Shown here piece after piece: positions 44,312-54,796 of a stretch of 64,000 nucleotides of DNA. The stretch's first letter is position 1; each line of letters starts with the position of its first letter. This DNA is from Elmis aenea. Taxonomy: Eukaryota; Arthropoda; Insecta; Coleoptera; Elmidae. The position numbers and the translations under genes are program-made. The notes under the pieces were generated by a model. It saw only the letters and a program-made list of their open reading frames with translations. It was not told where the DNA came from and ran no database searches. Location of the stretch: assembly GCA_947652605.1 (NCBI GenBank), contig OX393579.1:41794970-41858969 (forward strand). Direction: 5' to 3'.

Positions 44312-45327
44312 ACACAGCAATCTATAAAATTCTAATAAATGATACCGCACAAATAGTAACTATGATTTGACATTTAATTACATATGTAGTCGTTTTTTGT
44401 TTTGTGTTTTGTGATGGGTAAAATTAAGATTTTTCTTCATTTTGTGACTTATTTATAAATAGACATAGCAAGTAACGTCTTATTTAAAAGAGAAAAAAAA
44501 GCACATTTAACTATTCCATAAGCTAATATTAGACGTTGCGATTTTTTTTCCATCTGTAAGAAAAATATTTTACAGCTTGTAAAATAAATACACGACCCCT
44601 ATTACACTTTGCGATTTTTTTTTGCGTACGATTCGAAATCGCTACTGCGCTGCACAATTGATCTGACATTTAAATGACAGCCAACCGGCAGTTAACCGCA
44701 TAATAACCAATAATAACCTACATATCTGCATTTTTACTAACGTGGTCTGTTTACTACAATCGCAAAATGTGTATCGTGTTAAAAAAAATTAAAAAAAGTA
44801 TACTTAGTAGGTTATGTGATCCTTTTGACAACATAGTGGCACAAAAACTACCAGAAGTTACTAGAAATGTAATAAAATACACATGTTTGACCTTGAAAAA
44901 TTAGAGCATGTTCAATAGAATAAAATCCTATGACATTTAAAATCCGTTGCGATTTTTTTTCCTATGCCCATTTAGACGTTGTGTTTTTTGGTTTTGCGTT
45001 GTGGAAAAATGATTTGTAAGAAAAATTGCAACGTCTAATATGAGCATTAGTTAACTTTGCGGCCCAAATGAAAAAACAAAATTAGGGATAATATCTCAAA
45101 AATGGTACGTGATTAAAAAGTCTAAAATAACAGTTGGATTTTACATAAAAAAGTGCCTTCAGAAGGTACAAATAAAATTGTTCTAATAATTAAGACAAAA
45201 AAGTTATGAGAGAAAAAAGAAATTCGACATTTTCATACTTTTTTGCTATAACATGTGAAGTACGATAAATTTTGTACTTTTGTAGCTCCTCTCACACTTG
45301 AGAATAATTTATCTAAGTTAAACAAAT
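44312..45327. other. No gene recognised
   Basis: AT-rich DNA. The motif TTGCGATTTTTTTT recurs at about 44537, 44608 and 44947, and TTAGACGTTG-like motifs accompany it, but no element could be bounded. Confidence 0.4.
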
Positions 45328-45790
45328 ATGTATCTTTATAATAAGCAAGATCCCCATGCTGTGCATTCTTATCTTGGACACAGCATACATTATAACTATA
45401 CAGTGAAGCAAAAAATAGGAATTAACAGTGATGAAAAGGTGGGTATAAATGAAATAAAACAATTTGGGAAGTACACTGATTATAGAACAAGACCATATCT
45501 GGTAAAGTGACAGAAAAAAGTGCGAGATATAACATTCTAAAAAATACAAAAAAAAAATAAAAGACAGAAATATGGATAGATGAAGACTACTACAAAAACA
45601 TACAAGGGGAGAGAAGATCGCTTATACCGCAGCTAAAAGAAGCAATAAATCAAGGGCATTGTGCAGTCATAAGATGCAATAAACTAATCTTAAACAATGC
45701 AGTATATAAGGCAAAAGACACTGAACAGAATGGGGAAATGGTATCTGATATAGGAAAACCAGCCAAAAGAGAACAGTTGTTTGAAGGTCA
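45328..45790 (+). pseudogene. LINE ORF1-like protein relic
   Basis: The forward strand reads INEIKQFGKYTDYRTRPYLV, a stop and frame change, then WIDEDYYKNIQGERRSLIPQ, AINQGHCAVIRCNKLILNN and VYKAKD. The order (xRxGKxxxxRxRPxxV, then IxxDEDYxxxxxxxRxxLxPxLxxAxxxGxxAxxRxxKLIxN) is that of the C-terminal half of ORF1-type nucleic-acid-binding proteins of arthropod LINEs. The assignment is from memory of the pattern and is moderate. No RT follows, and the homology ends near 45790, where an unrelated inverted duplication begins. Confidence 0.45.
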
Positions 45791-45882
45791 ACCACTTTTA
45801 TCGCGTTTGTTTGAAGTATCCATAAAAATGGAATATCAAGAGTATTCAAACAGGGATATTTTGAATTTATTTTACATTCATA
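45789..45882 (+). repeat. Inverted duplication, left copy
   Basis: Encodes QPLLSRLFEVSIKMEYQEY then ILNLFYI. The reverse-strand partner at 46214-46310 encodes QPLLLRLSEVSMKMENKEY then ILKLFYIQEECHK. Both keep the frame at matching residues, which suggests a once-coding sequence of unknown family. Confidence 0.6.
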
Positions 45883-46213
45883 GACACATATCACAAGCTT
45901 ATTGAAAGTGCGAACGAATAGTTGTGCATTTTTAATGTAGCTTGTACAGCATACATAGTATGTTTAACCCAAGTCTTGCACTGCCGATCGAATTGACCGC
46001 TGAGGATGGTCATTAAAATATCCCCGTATGTTAACTTCATTAGTTTCATTATTTGTTACATACTTAGGTCGAATACTAGCATATTTCACTCTGCTAAATT
46101 GCAAAAAAATTGATTCTATTCATTAAAATTTCTGTCTTGTTATTACAGTCAATGAGGATACCTCTCACTGAACACACGGCAAGTTCTTTCTATAATCTTG
46201 TGGCATTCTTCTT

Positions 46214-46310
46214 GAATATAAAATAATTTCAAAATATTCGTATTTGTATACTCTTTATTTTCCATTTTCATGGATACTTCAGACAAACGCAATAAAAGTG
46301 GTTGACAGTT
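46214..46310 (-). repeat. Inverted duplication, right copy
   Basis: Partner of 45789-45882, about 330 bp away. The substitutions between the two copies mostly preserve amino-acid character. Confidence 0.6.
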
Positions 46311-46331
46311 ATTAATACTGGCAATTTCCAA

Positions 46332-48587
46332 GGCTTACTTACTATTTAAAAATGTTACAATATCTCTTAACTTTATCAAAAATTCTTAATAACTCGCAAA
46401 TTGTTGCAGATAGGTATGGAAAACGGTAATACAGATTAATGCAGTATTTGATTTTGCATTGGAAAATGGAAAAAAAGGCATTGTATTTGGAAAAAACAAA
46501 CGAATTTTAGTGGTCTGAAGTATTAAAAGAAAATTAAATTTTGGACACCCTGTAAGTAATGCATCGATTGCAAAAATTCTAGGATCAACTTTAAGGTTTC
46601 TTCTATGCCTGGTCAAAATTTAAGCGTTTTCTCTTCAAAAATGGCGGCGGTAGATACGAGTAATATTAAGCATCATGATGAAAATAAAAAAATTTCAAAA
46701 AGTCCAAAAATCTAAAAAACGACTGCACTTAGGTATAGAGAATGGTATCAAAAGTCCCTTTAAAATAACGTGCCAAATCCAAAAATGGTCCATTGTATTT
46801 GAAATAAGAAAGTTAACGTCAACTTCCGGTAATTCCGGAAGTGTCGCCATCTTGAAAATATTTTCATTAAACAGATCATATAGCATTATGGTCATAACCA
46901 AAATATCAGATCAATAGCCTTATTCATTCTTTATATAGTTTTAAGGCCCGGTCCCAAACAATCACCCTGTATAATAAGGAGACTACAGTCTTAAAACTAG
47001 TATTTAAATTTAAGAGTTCCTTCGAAAATAAAATACGTGATTTTTAATTGAGCCTGTTTACTCTATGGTGGTATTTTAAAGAAATAGTATAATTATGTGG
47101 TTTTCTAATTTTAGATACATGTCCCATGTCCAAGGTAAAAAGTCAATTTTCTAATATGATGAAAATGCATAACATAGAGGTACAAACATTTTTTGGAGAA
47201 ACCCAGTACAATAAAACCGATTTATTCATTGCATATTTAAGTTCTCTAAATAAAACGCTCGAATCAATTCAGTAAAACATTTCTGTTTGCAAACCTTAAG
47301 CTATTTTTAAAAACTATCTGAAATAAAACAACTTTACAAGATAGTACTCTGATTATTTGTCCACAACCAAGATATTTTATTTTCTTAATATGTCCATTGT
47401 GTGCTAGTGTACAGCAATCTAGAACAACTTTCTTGATGTCCTGTAAACTTCACCAAACATTAACTGACCTCTTCTCGAAGGATAATTGCTCTCTCGGGAA
47501 GCACTTGGGCCCAATAAAATATATTTGTAATTTTATAATTTGTCTCTTGCAAGGTATTTTGGAGTAGCTTGGAAATGGGACGCCGAGAATTAATGAACTA
47601 AACTCTACAGCAAAGTTAATTATATCCTTAAGTTGGTAAAAAAATACATCAATTGAATAATTAAGTTCTAACAACTAGGTATTCCAGCAAATTAGGTTAA
47701 TAGTCTAAATTGTATGACATCGTTATTTAAATATTTTAAATTCATCGTGTGAGGTAATATTCACAAGCATATTAAATAAAACAGATAAAAATAAAATACA
47801 CCTTAACGGAAGTGAAACTCCCTTAAGAAATGCATTCAAATTACATCGATGAAATAGTGATAAAACATAACGTTACCGAGTACAAGTCGAACAAATGCTA
47901 TGCCTGCAGGAGACCAACTGAAAGCATAGAAATGCAAAGCAATGCAATTCTAACAATCACAATAAAAATAGAGTTTGAATTAGGCAAAATAAATATAAAA
48001 GTCGTGCAATTTTAGAATCGAATTTGTCGAGCGATAAAGTGTTATTTGATTTGAAGGAGAAAAGATATTCATTCAACTAAAAGTTTAAATGAAAGAATAA
48101 TGAAAAGTCAACAGACAGTGCTCTGCCATTCTATTAAAAACATCCACTTTTTTCCGTTCCGTGCTTTTTTTCTTGATATGGGTCAACAACGAGCAAATAC
48201 ATTAAAATTTGCTTTAAAATTTAAATTACTAATCGGCCTGTACTTAATATGAAATATTAATTTTAGAGCCAACGTTGAAAAAAGCTTTTAAAGGAACATT
48301 TCAATTTTGTAGAATTTATGAGTAAAAATTTTCATTTCTTTAATAACAAATTATACTTAAGGTCAACATCTAAAGCAAATATTACGAAAATCAATAGGTA
48401 AATTAAGAAATAGGAAGAAAAACCAAATAAACCGTATTAAAAACTAGATAAATAAGATTTTTCTCTTCTTAGTACGAGTTACAATGTATATAACGTTCCA
48501 GGCTTACCTTTTTTAGGTAACTTTTAAACCATAATAGATAAAAAAAAAGTCGGTTAAAAGACTGTTGATATGGTCTATGATTTAAAG
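46332..48587. other. No gene; stray CACCCTG ends
   Basis: AT-rich DNA. GGACACCCTGTAA at about 46541 and AATCACCCTGTATAA at about 46962 look like right ends of CAGGGTG elements, but left partners were not found. CTTCCGGTAATTCCGGAAG (46823-46841) is a short palindrome. Confidence 0.45.
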
Positions 48588-48889
48588 CAGTGGTTCTCAA
48601 CTGGGGGCACGCGTACCTCTACTAGAGGTGCGATTGGTAGTGGGTACGTCTGGGTTTGCTTATAAAATGGCGAATTTTATTTTATTTTATTTTTTTTTTT
48701 GTAAATAATTAGTTACCTATTTATTACAAGATTTAAAATATTTATGAGATATATTCTGTAAAACTTAACGGTTTAAACATTAAAAGAAATAATAACCATT
48801 CTTTTCACTGTCTTTGACAAAATTACCTCATTCAAAGAAAACCCAAAAAAGTTGATGAAATGGGTAGAGTAATACGATACTTTGGCAAA

Positions 48890-49330
48890 TTTAGTTCTTA
48901 TCTTCCAGAAAAAAAATCCCGTAGATTCTAATTTAGAAAGCAATGATTCAACATTTTGCAAAATTATTAAACCTTATTTAATGAATATTTTTGGGACACA
49001 GCAGAAATTTAAAATTATAGGTGGATCTGGATAGCCAATCCATTTTCCAAAAAACGAAATAATTCTGTTCTTACTACAAAGCAGAAGAGGCTTATTAATA
49101 TTCTGGTAAAATATCTACACATCCAAAAAACATTTTCTTATGTATCTTTATCACTATTTTGGGCTCGTCTACTGTGAACCTATCAAAATATAGCCGATAA
49201 AGCAGTGAGAAAACTTTTGCCTTTTGTAAGCACTTACCTGTGCGAGTGTAGCTTTGCCAAATATTGCGACACGACACCAAAAAAAATAATAAGCTTGACG
49301 TTTCACCAGATATTCGTTTCCAGTTAATTT
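48890..49330 (+). pseudogene. hAT transposase C-terminal relic (ZBED5/FAM200-like)
   Basis: Blocks across stops and shifts read WIANPF, then LTTKQKRLINILVKYLHIQK, then LFWARLL, then IADKAVRKLLPFVSTYLCEC. The order (W.RNPF, EEFIDL, FW..L...YP.IA.KA...LLPF.TTYLCE.GFS) is the C-terminal dimerisation region of ZBED5/FAM200-like hAT transposases. The normal GFS after TYLCE reads SFA. The N-terminal zinc finger and catalytic residues are not recognisable. Confidence 0.65.
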
Positions 49331-49514
49331 TGTGGCAACCCGATTTTGCGAAAATCGCCGAAAATTAGACACAACCAGTATCTTATTAACTGTATTATTC
49401 TTATTATTTATATACTCTTATATTTGTGTGATTTTATTTGCCAAAGAAATTAGGATGTAATTTACATACATATTTTTTATATGTTTCCCAAAAACTTTAC
49501 AAAAAAAAACTATA

Positions 49515-50406
49515 GGGGAAGGTGGTATATACTGGGACACATTTTTTAAATTTTGCGTAACTTTTGAACGGTTTAATTTGCATACCTCTAATTGATATGA
49601 GATATTCATATTGCTTTAGTTTATCATTGCATTACAAAAAAATATTTTTTTAAATAAAGGTACACAAATAGAGGGACTGTCCCACTATACACCACTTGTC
49701 CCCACATAAACCACCCCGTGGTACATTGTGGGACAGCAAAAAATATATATGAAATAAAGCATAAGTAATTAAAAAAAGCTTAATTTTAATTTTTTATTTT
49801 AAAAACTTTCACTTTTCATGGGCATTTAGACATTGTAGTTTAAAAAATCAAACTAAAATTGAAAATGTTTTTTTGTTTTTTCAGTGCCCCCAAACGTAGT
49901 CGGTGCGCTTAACCTACACAGAATTTTTTTTACAACACAGTCTTTATCTCTGTTTTTAGAGAAAGAAAATTTAAAGTCGAAAGTCTTTTTCAGAAAATTT
50001 ACCTGATTATCATCATTGTCCCACAATGCACCATGTGATCAATTTTTAAAAGCAACGATTTATTGAAAAACTTGTATGATTATTTTAAGTTTTAACATTG
50101 TACATACATTTAATATACTGTAAGGTGTAAGGTACACCTACGCCAAGTTTTCTAATTGTTGTTAAATAAATAAAAAAGTTTTAGCACATAAACTGAATAA
50201 CCACAAAAAAACAATGCGCAGTTACCAAACATGCCTCACATATGCAAGTCACTATGACATTGTTTACGACACATACTGTAGACAGGATATAATGGGACTG
50301 CTTAACCGCTATTTTGATGTAAACAAACTTCAAGTACGGGGTAACAGATGGCCAAAATCTCTGTTGTCCCACTATATACCATGTCCCAGTATATACCACC
50401 TTCCCC
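49515..50406. mobile_element. 892-bp element with perfect 25-bp GGGGAAGG inverted ends
   Basis: GGGGAAGGTGGTATATACTG plus GGACA at 49515-49539 is exactly repeated in inverse at 50382-50406, each flanked by TA. Subterminal copies of GTCCCAC and GGTATA-type motifs (TGTCCCACTATACACCAC near 49680, TTGTCCCACAATGCACCA near 50018) are probable transposase-binding repeats. No transposase is encoded. TA duplication points to the Tc1/mariner/pogo superfamily. Confidence 0.85.
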
Positions 50407-50578
50407 TACACTGTTCATTTTGTGAATATTTTTATTGTTAATGCTTTTCTCTTCATATATTTTTTTTGTGATGTCATTTACCAAAAAGATAAGGATACAT
50501 CTAAATTTCTTGTCAATTTTATTGTTATGTGTTTAAAAATAAAATATTAAGGGGTACTTGAGACATAACACGTTAGTA

Positions 50579-50790
50579 TAGGGCTGTTCAATTTTTTTAC
50601 GAGCGCGGGCCATTTTTTATCCTCCGAAGTTTTAGCGGGCCACTATTGAGTATAATTCTAATAGGCGCAACGAATTTTAAATATATTGAATTAAGGATTA
50701 GGTTAGATAACTTTTTGTAAGTTGTTGAGGGCCATAAAACTTCTTTCGCGGGCCGGATGTGGTTCGCAGGCCGCTAGTTGGACAGCTCTG
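50579..50790. mobile_element. 212-bp hAT-type miniature element
   Basis: Ends TAGGGCTGTTCAA and the complement of CAGAGCTGTCCAA, with GCGGGCC motifs next to both. Flanking 8-mers CGTTAGTA and CGTTAGGA match at seven of eight positions. It lies inside the 48588-50830 hAT. Confidence 0.8.
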
Positions 50791-50838
50791 CGTTAGGAGA
50801 TACATTAAGGAAAAAGCTTGAGAACCACTGATATAAAG

Positions 50839-51720
50839 CAACTTGGTGGTGCATCAGATATCAATGCACGTTTATCGATATACAATAAACCATATTTTAT
50901 TTTCTTACTTAAATTTTAGATCATTAGAAGATAAAAATAATTACATAACAATTTTTATTCCATTTTTTTTCCTAAAAATCCAACAAATAATGAGAATTAC
51001 CATAAATTATATTTACTCAATCAAACTTCCAGTCTTTACTTCACAAAATTGTATCAAACTTGCTAGAGCTTTGTTATATTTAATATCTTAAATTCCATTT
51101 TCATTTAATTAAGTTTTCTTTTAAAGAAATTAATAATTTATCTCATAAAAATTATTTTTGGGGCTACTCCTTGCCGCAACGCATTACTTATTAAATAAGC
51201 TAAATTTTGGTGTCTTCAATTTCCGCAATATGATCAAAATAACTTTTTTATACTCTTATTAGTATATACCCTTCCCTTTTGTCCACTGAATAAAATATTA
51301 TAAAGTCGGACTTCCTTTAAAGTCCTCTTAAATTTTTAAACGCTAAATTAGGACAAAAACTTATGAACTCAACCACGTTGTTAATTTCTGCATAGAAATA
51401 CATTTTGACCGTGGAGATGGCAACTTTGATATAAAAAATATTATGAAGTGGATACCTGCAACCTTTAGGTGATGTGTATTTTGTATAACAAATAAATCAC
51501 AAACTCATTTTGGTTAGAAAACATTGATATTCAAGTTTAGAACGTCACAATCGGTTCGATTTGTAAGTTTAATAAACTCCTTTGGTATTAATTGAAATTT
51601 TGAAAGATTATTATGCATAATTAGGGTCTATATTAAGTCGAAATAGGACAAGGACAATAGAGCATGAGGAAAAAGGAGTTCTGCATATTATGGTACTACT
51701 GGATTGCTGTGTTACGCAGT
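50839..51720. other. No gene recognised
   Basis: AT-rich DNA. An 82-codon frame at 50843-51091 has no motif. Confidence 0.4.
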
Positions 51721-51830
51721 TAAAGGTCAACTCACACCGGCGCGATCTTGCTCGCGATCGCGATCACGATAATTGGATAACCATGTTACTTACTTATGTA
51801 ACCAGGTTACTAATTACTAGTGAATTATGA
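51721..51830 (+). repeat. Short repeat, copy 2 (partner at 19592-19690)
   Basis: CAACTCACACCGGCGCGATC, then GCTCGCGATCGCGATCACG, then CCATGTTACTTACTTATGTAACC. It is slightly longer than copy 1 in the GCGATC stretch. Confidence 0.7.
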
Positions 51831-52062
51831 TATTTCAATAAAAGTAGATAAAATAACTACAGAACTAATTTTTAAGACTGTTCATCAAAATTTAATTTTT
51901 TTCAGTACTGAATTTAATACTATGGGAATTAATGAACGTTGCATACACGAAACTTAGTTACGTATAGTGATTGTAAATTTAGCGACTTTTTGAATTACCG
52001 GTAATTCGGTAAAATTTTCAATCAAAACCGGTTTACCGGTAATTTACCGGTAAATCATAATA

Positions 52063-52446
52063 CAGTAAATTCTCTATAAATGCAACTTCTATAAGTGCAT
52101 CATACTCTATAAATGCATTACTCCATATATGCAAAAACATTCTATAAACGCAACTTTCAAAAATCAAGCTACCCGTAGTAAAAACTGTCAGTGTCACAGT
52201 CAATCAATCAATCATGAAGAAAGTTAATTTAACGATTAAGGATAAGTGTGAAATTTTAAATAAACTTGAAAATACTAAAGTGAAAGACATTTTTTTTACC
52301 TAATGCAACACCCTGTATAATAGAAAGATTTTAAAAATATTTTTAAAAAATGTTTCCTTTACTCTCTAAATGCATCTTTTTTCTATAAATGCATTTTTTA
52401 AAAAACATTTGAATCTAACAATGTTGCATTTAGAGAGAATTTACTG
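52063..52446 (+). mobile_element. Tigger/pogo-like element, 384 bp
   Basis: Ends CAGTAAATTCTCTATAAATG and the complement of CAGTAAATTCTCTCTAAATG, flanked by TA. Inside, ATG at 52214 opens MKKVNLTIKDKCEILNKLEN then TKVKDIF, matching the first helices of the CENP-B-type HTH of Tigger transposases, before a stop. It is an internally deleted copy. The motif CTATAAATGCA recurs four times in the left end. Confidence 0.85.
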
Positions 52447-52470
52447 TATTATATGTACATATATTGTATA

Positions 52471-53960
52471 CAGGGTGCCCATTTTTCTAACCTGTTGTAT
52501 GGGCAACTCCGTTAATATTAGAGATACAGAAACGTTGAAATTAGCAAATTTGTGCAGAATTTAAAGGGAAATCTGATGCCATTTTCAATTTCGACCTACG
52601 TCATCAACTTTTTGAAATATTTTAAAAAAACTGAAAATGGTCGATTTTTTCAAACTTGAACAATTCCGTAACCATATAAGTTAGAACAACAATAAAAATT
52701 GACTGTCATAAATATTTTTACGTAGATTTTAAATATGTTAACGAAATTTTCATAGCACTCTCGATTTCCGAGTTATAGCATAAACTTGCATTTTTTTAAA
52801 TGGAAGTCATAGTTGGCTGTGGTCTTATTAAAAAGGTTATTTTTTTCTCGTTTCAATGATATCAGGTTTGTTATGCTTTACTCTTGTAGTTTTTCATTAA
52901 ATAAGCAAAAATCATTTCACATGTTCACAGCCTACTAATAGATGGGAGTTATCCCGTGTTGATGTTCTTTTTTTTTCGATGTGACATTTAAGAGTTGTCT
53001 CTTATTGTTAGTGTAGCAGTTATTAGCCAGTTACAAATTTTAAAAACAAAACCTCATAGTTTGTCAAATAAAATTTATTGTTTGTTATACTATGTCTCTC
53101 TCTCGTGTTGATCAAAATTTTTGTTTATTATAAATTTCAAAAACAGTGCTTTTTAATGAAGAAATATTATCAGGCTTTTTGGTATACCCGTATTTTTTTA
53201 AATTCGTTTCTAATAACGAAAATAATTTCTTTTTTAGTTGGCTCTTTTCCATAAATCTTTGCAAATACATTTTACTTGAATTTCTACTATTTCTATTACA
53301 AGCGTAGTAATAGAAAAGCATGTGGTTTTTTTCTTCATTAGAACACACTGTTTTTGAAATTTACAATAAACTCAAACAAATATTTTGACCAACAAGAGAG
53401 AGAGATTTATACGTAAAACAAACAATAAATTATATTTGACAAACTCTGAGGTTTTGTTTTTAAAATTTGTAACTGGCTAATAACTGCCATCTATTAGTAG
53501 GCTGTGAACATGTGAAATGAGTTTTGCTTATTTAAAGAAAAACTACAAGAGTAAAGCATAACAAACCTTATATCATTGAAACGAGAAAAAAATAACCTTT
53601 TAATAAGACCACAGCCAACTATGACTTCCATTTAAAAAAATGCAAGTTTGTGCTGTAACTCGGAAATCGAGAGTGCTATGAAAATTTCGTTAACATATTT
53701 AAAATCTACGTAAAAATATCTATAAAAGTCAATTTTTATTTTTATTCTAACTCATATGGTTACGGAATTATTCAAGTTTGAAAAAATCGACCTTTTTTAG
53801 TTTTTTCAAAATATTTCAAAAAGTTGATGACGTAGGTCAAATTTGAAAATGGTATCAGATTTCCCTTTAAATTCTGCACCAATTTGCTAATCTAAACGTG
53901 TCTGTATCTCTAATATTAACGGAGTTACCCATACAACAGGTTAGAAATATGGGCACCCTG
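52471..53960 (-). mobile_element. 1.5-kb long-inverted-repeat element retaining a transposase HTH
   Basis: Ends CAGGGTGCCCATTTTTCTAA and its near complement, flanked by TA. Arms of about 600-660 bp run 52471-53132 and 53363-53960; the left arm has an extra 67-bp segment (about 52949-53015). The loop of about 230 bp holds an open frame for the N-terminal domain of a transposase related to the one at 59414-60472. It is a deleted, non-autonomous derivative. Confidence 0.85.
53112..53348 (-). pseudogene. Transposase N-terminal HTH domain only, 78 codons
   Basis: It reads MCSNEEKNHMLFYYYACNRN, then SSKMYLQRFMEKSQLKKKLF and LETNLKKYG. It aligns with the first 60 residues of the DD41D transposase (FTNEEKFDMISCYILARKN, YLERYPERQQP, LEYNLKTFGAF). 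The DUF4817-type HTH is complete and uninterrupted, but linker and catalytic core are missing. If expressed it would be a DNA-binding domain without catalysis. Expression is unknown, and it may simply be what the deletion left. Confidence 0.7.
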
Positions 53961-53984
53961 TATAGATATATTTGTTTTTTTTTT

Positions 53985-54115
53985 TAGATTTTCGCGGTTA
54001 CTAACATTTTTAATATAATTTTCGGAGTTTATCTGCGTATCCCTATAGGGAGAGCTTGCGTAAACGTCGAGCCAATTTAAATATTACGCGGATAAACTCC
54101 GAAAACCATATTTTA
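53985..54115. repeat. Small foldback element
   Basis: It starts AGATTTTCGCGGTTACT. Inverted segments CGGAGTTTATCTGCGT and ACGCGGATAAACTCCG (54023-54038 and 54096-54111) flank a TCCCTATAGGGA palindrome. The far terminus is missing here but is preserved in the half copy at 32608-32695. Confidence 0.65.
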
Positions 54116-54269
54116 AAAAAATATATTTATTTAGTATGTAACTGACTGGGATAGTTGAAGCTTTAACTATCACAATCAGTTTCATACAATATATCAGTTA
54201 AGAGCCATCAACGTAATTTTTTTTATGTATTAATAATAATAATATAATTCAATATAAAATAAGAGTACA

Positions 54270-54595
54270 CAGGGTGTTCTTTTCCATGGGACACTATTGC
54301 TATCTCCGTAAATAATGAATATACAAAGTTGGTTAAATGGGACAAAAGTTAGCTATTTAGGAGTGTATTTTAAACAATATCTTGTTTTGTTTAAAAATGC
54401 CATGGCTTGCGTGATTTAACGGAAAAACCGAAATCGATCAAAATTTTTAAACTTAATTATCTCGGCTATTGTTGCGAATACACAAAAATGCCAAAAGAAA
54501 AATGTTTTGTAGATTTAGCTTGCCATAAGAAGACGATAGTCAGATATTTATTTATAAATTACCGTGCGAGATATTTGACAGAGAAGTGAGTAAAC
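54270..54595 (+). mobile_element. One-ended CAGGGTG element fragment
   Basis: TACA then CAGGGTGTTCTTTTCCATGG, followed by ATCTCCGTAAA and AAAGTTGGTTAAATGGGAC, which resembles the left end of 58800-61041 (AGAGTTGGTTAAATGAGTC). No right end is visible. Confidence 0.55.
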
Positions 54596-54796
54596 AATCA
54601 TATTCCATTTGTATCTATTTTCCCCTTATTTTTTCTCCTTGAAAATAAGTCAATATTCTTTTTTGATTATTTTATTTAGATTTTTATCATTATTGGAAAA
54701 ATATTGTAAAATTACCGGAATTACCGGTAAAAAATTGGCAAATTACCGGTAAAATTTGAAGAGCCTTTTTTTGCGATTACAATCCCTAGTTACGTA

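Larger units (their letters stand above)
48588..50830 (+). mobile_element. hAT element with degraded transposase and two nested insertions
   Basis: Ends CAGTGGTTCTCAACTGGGGG and the complement of CAGTGGTTCTCAAGC share 13 bases. Flanking 8-mers are ATTTAAAG (48580-48587) and ATATAAAG (50831-50838), seven of eight matching. It contains a decayed transposase C-terminus (48890-49330), an element at 49515-50406 and a small hAT at 50579-50790. Confidence 0.85.
51965..54788. mobile_element. 2.8-kb hAT element packed with other insertions
   Basis: Exact 8-bp duplications GTTACGTA lie at 51957-51964 and 54789-54796. Ends TAGTGATTGTAA and the complement of TAGGGATTGTAA match at 11 of 12 bases. Both subterminal regions carry several ACCGGTAA/TTACCGGT motifs (51997-52052 and 54712-54752), likely binding sites. 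The interior is occupied by a Tigger-like element, a DD41D-type element, a small foldback element and a partial CAGGGTG element. No hAT transposase remains. Confidence 0.9.
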
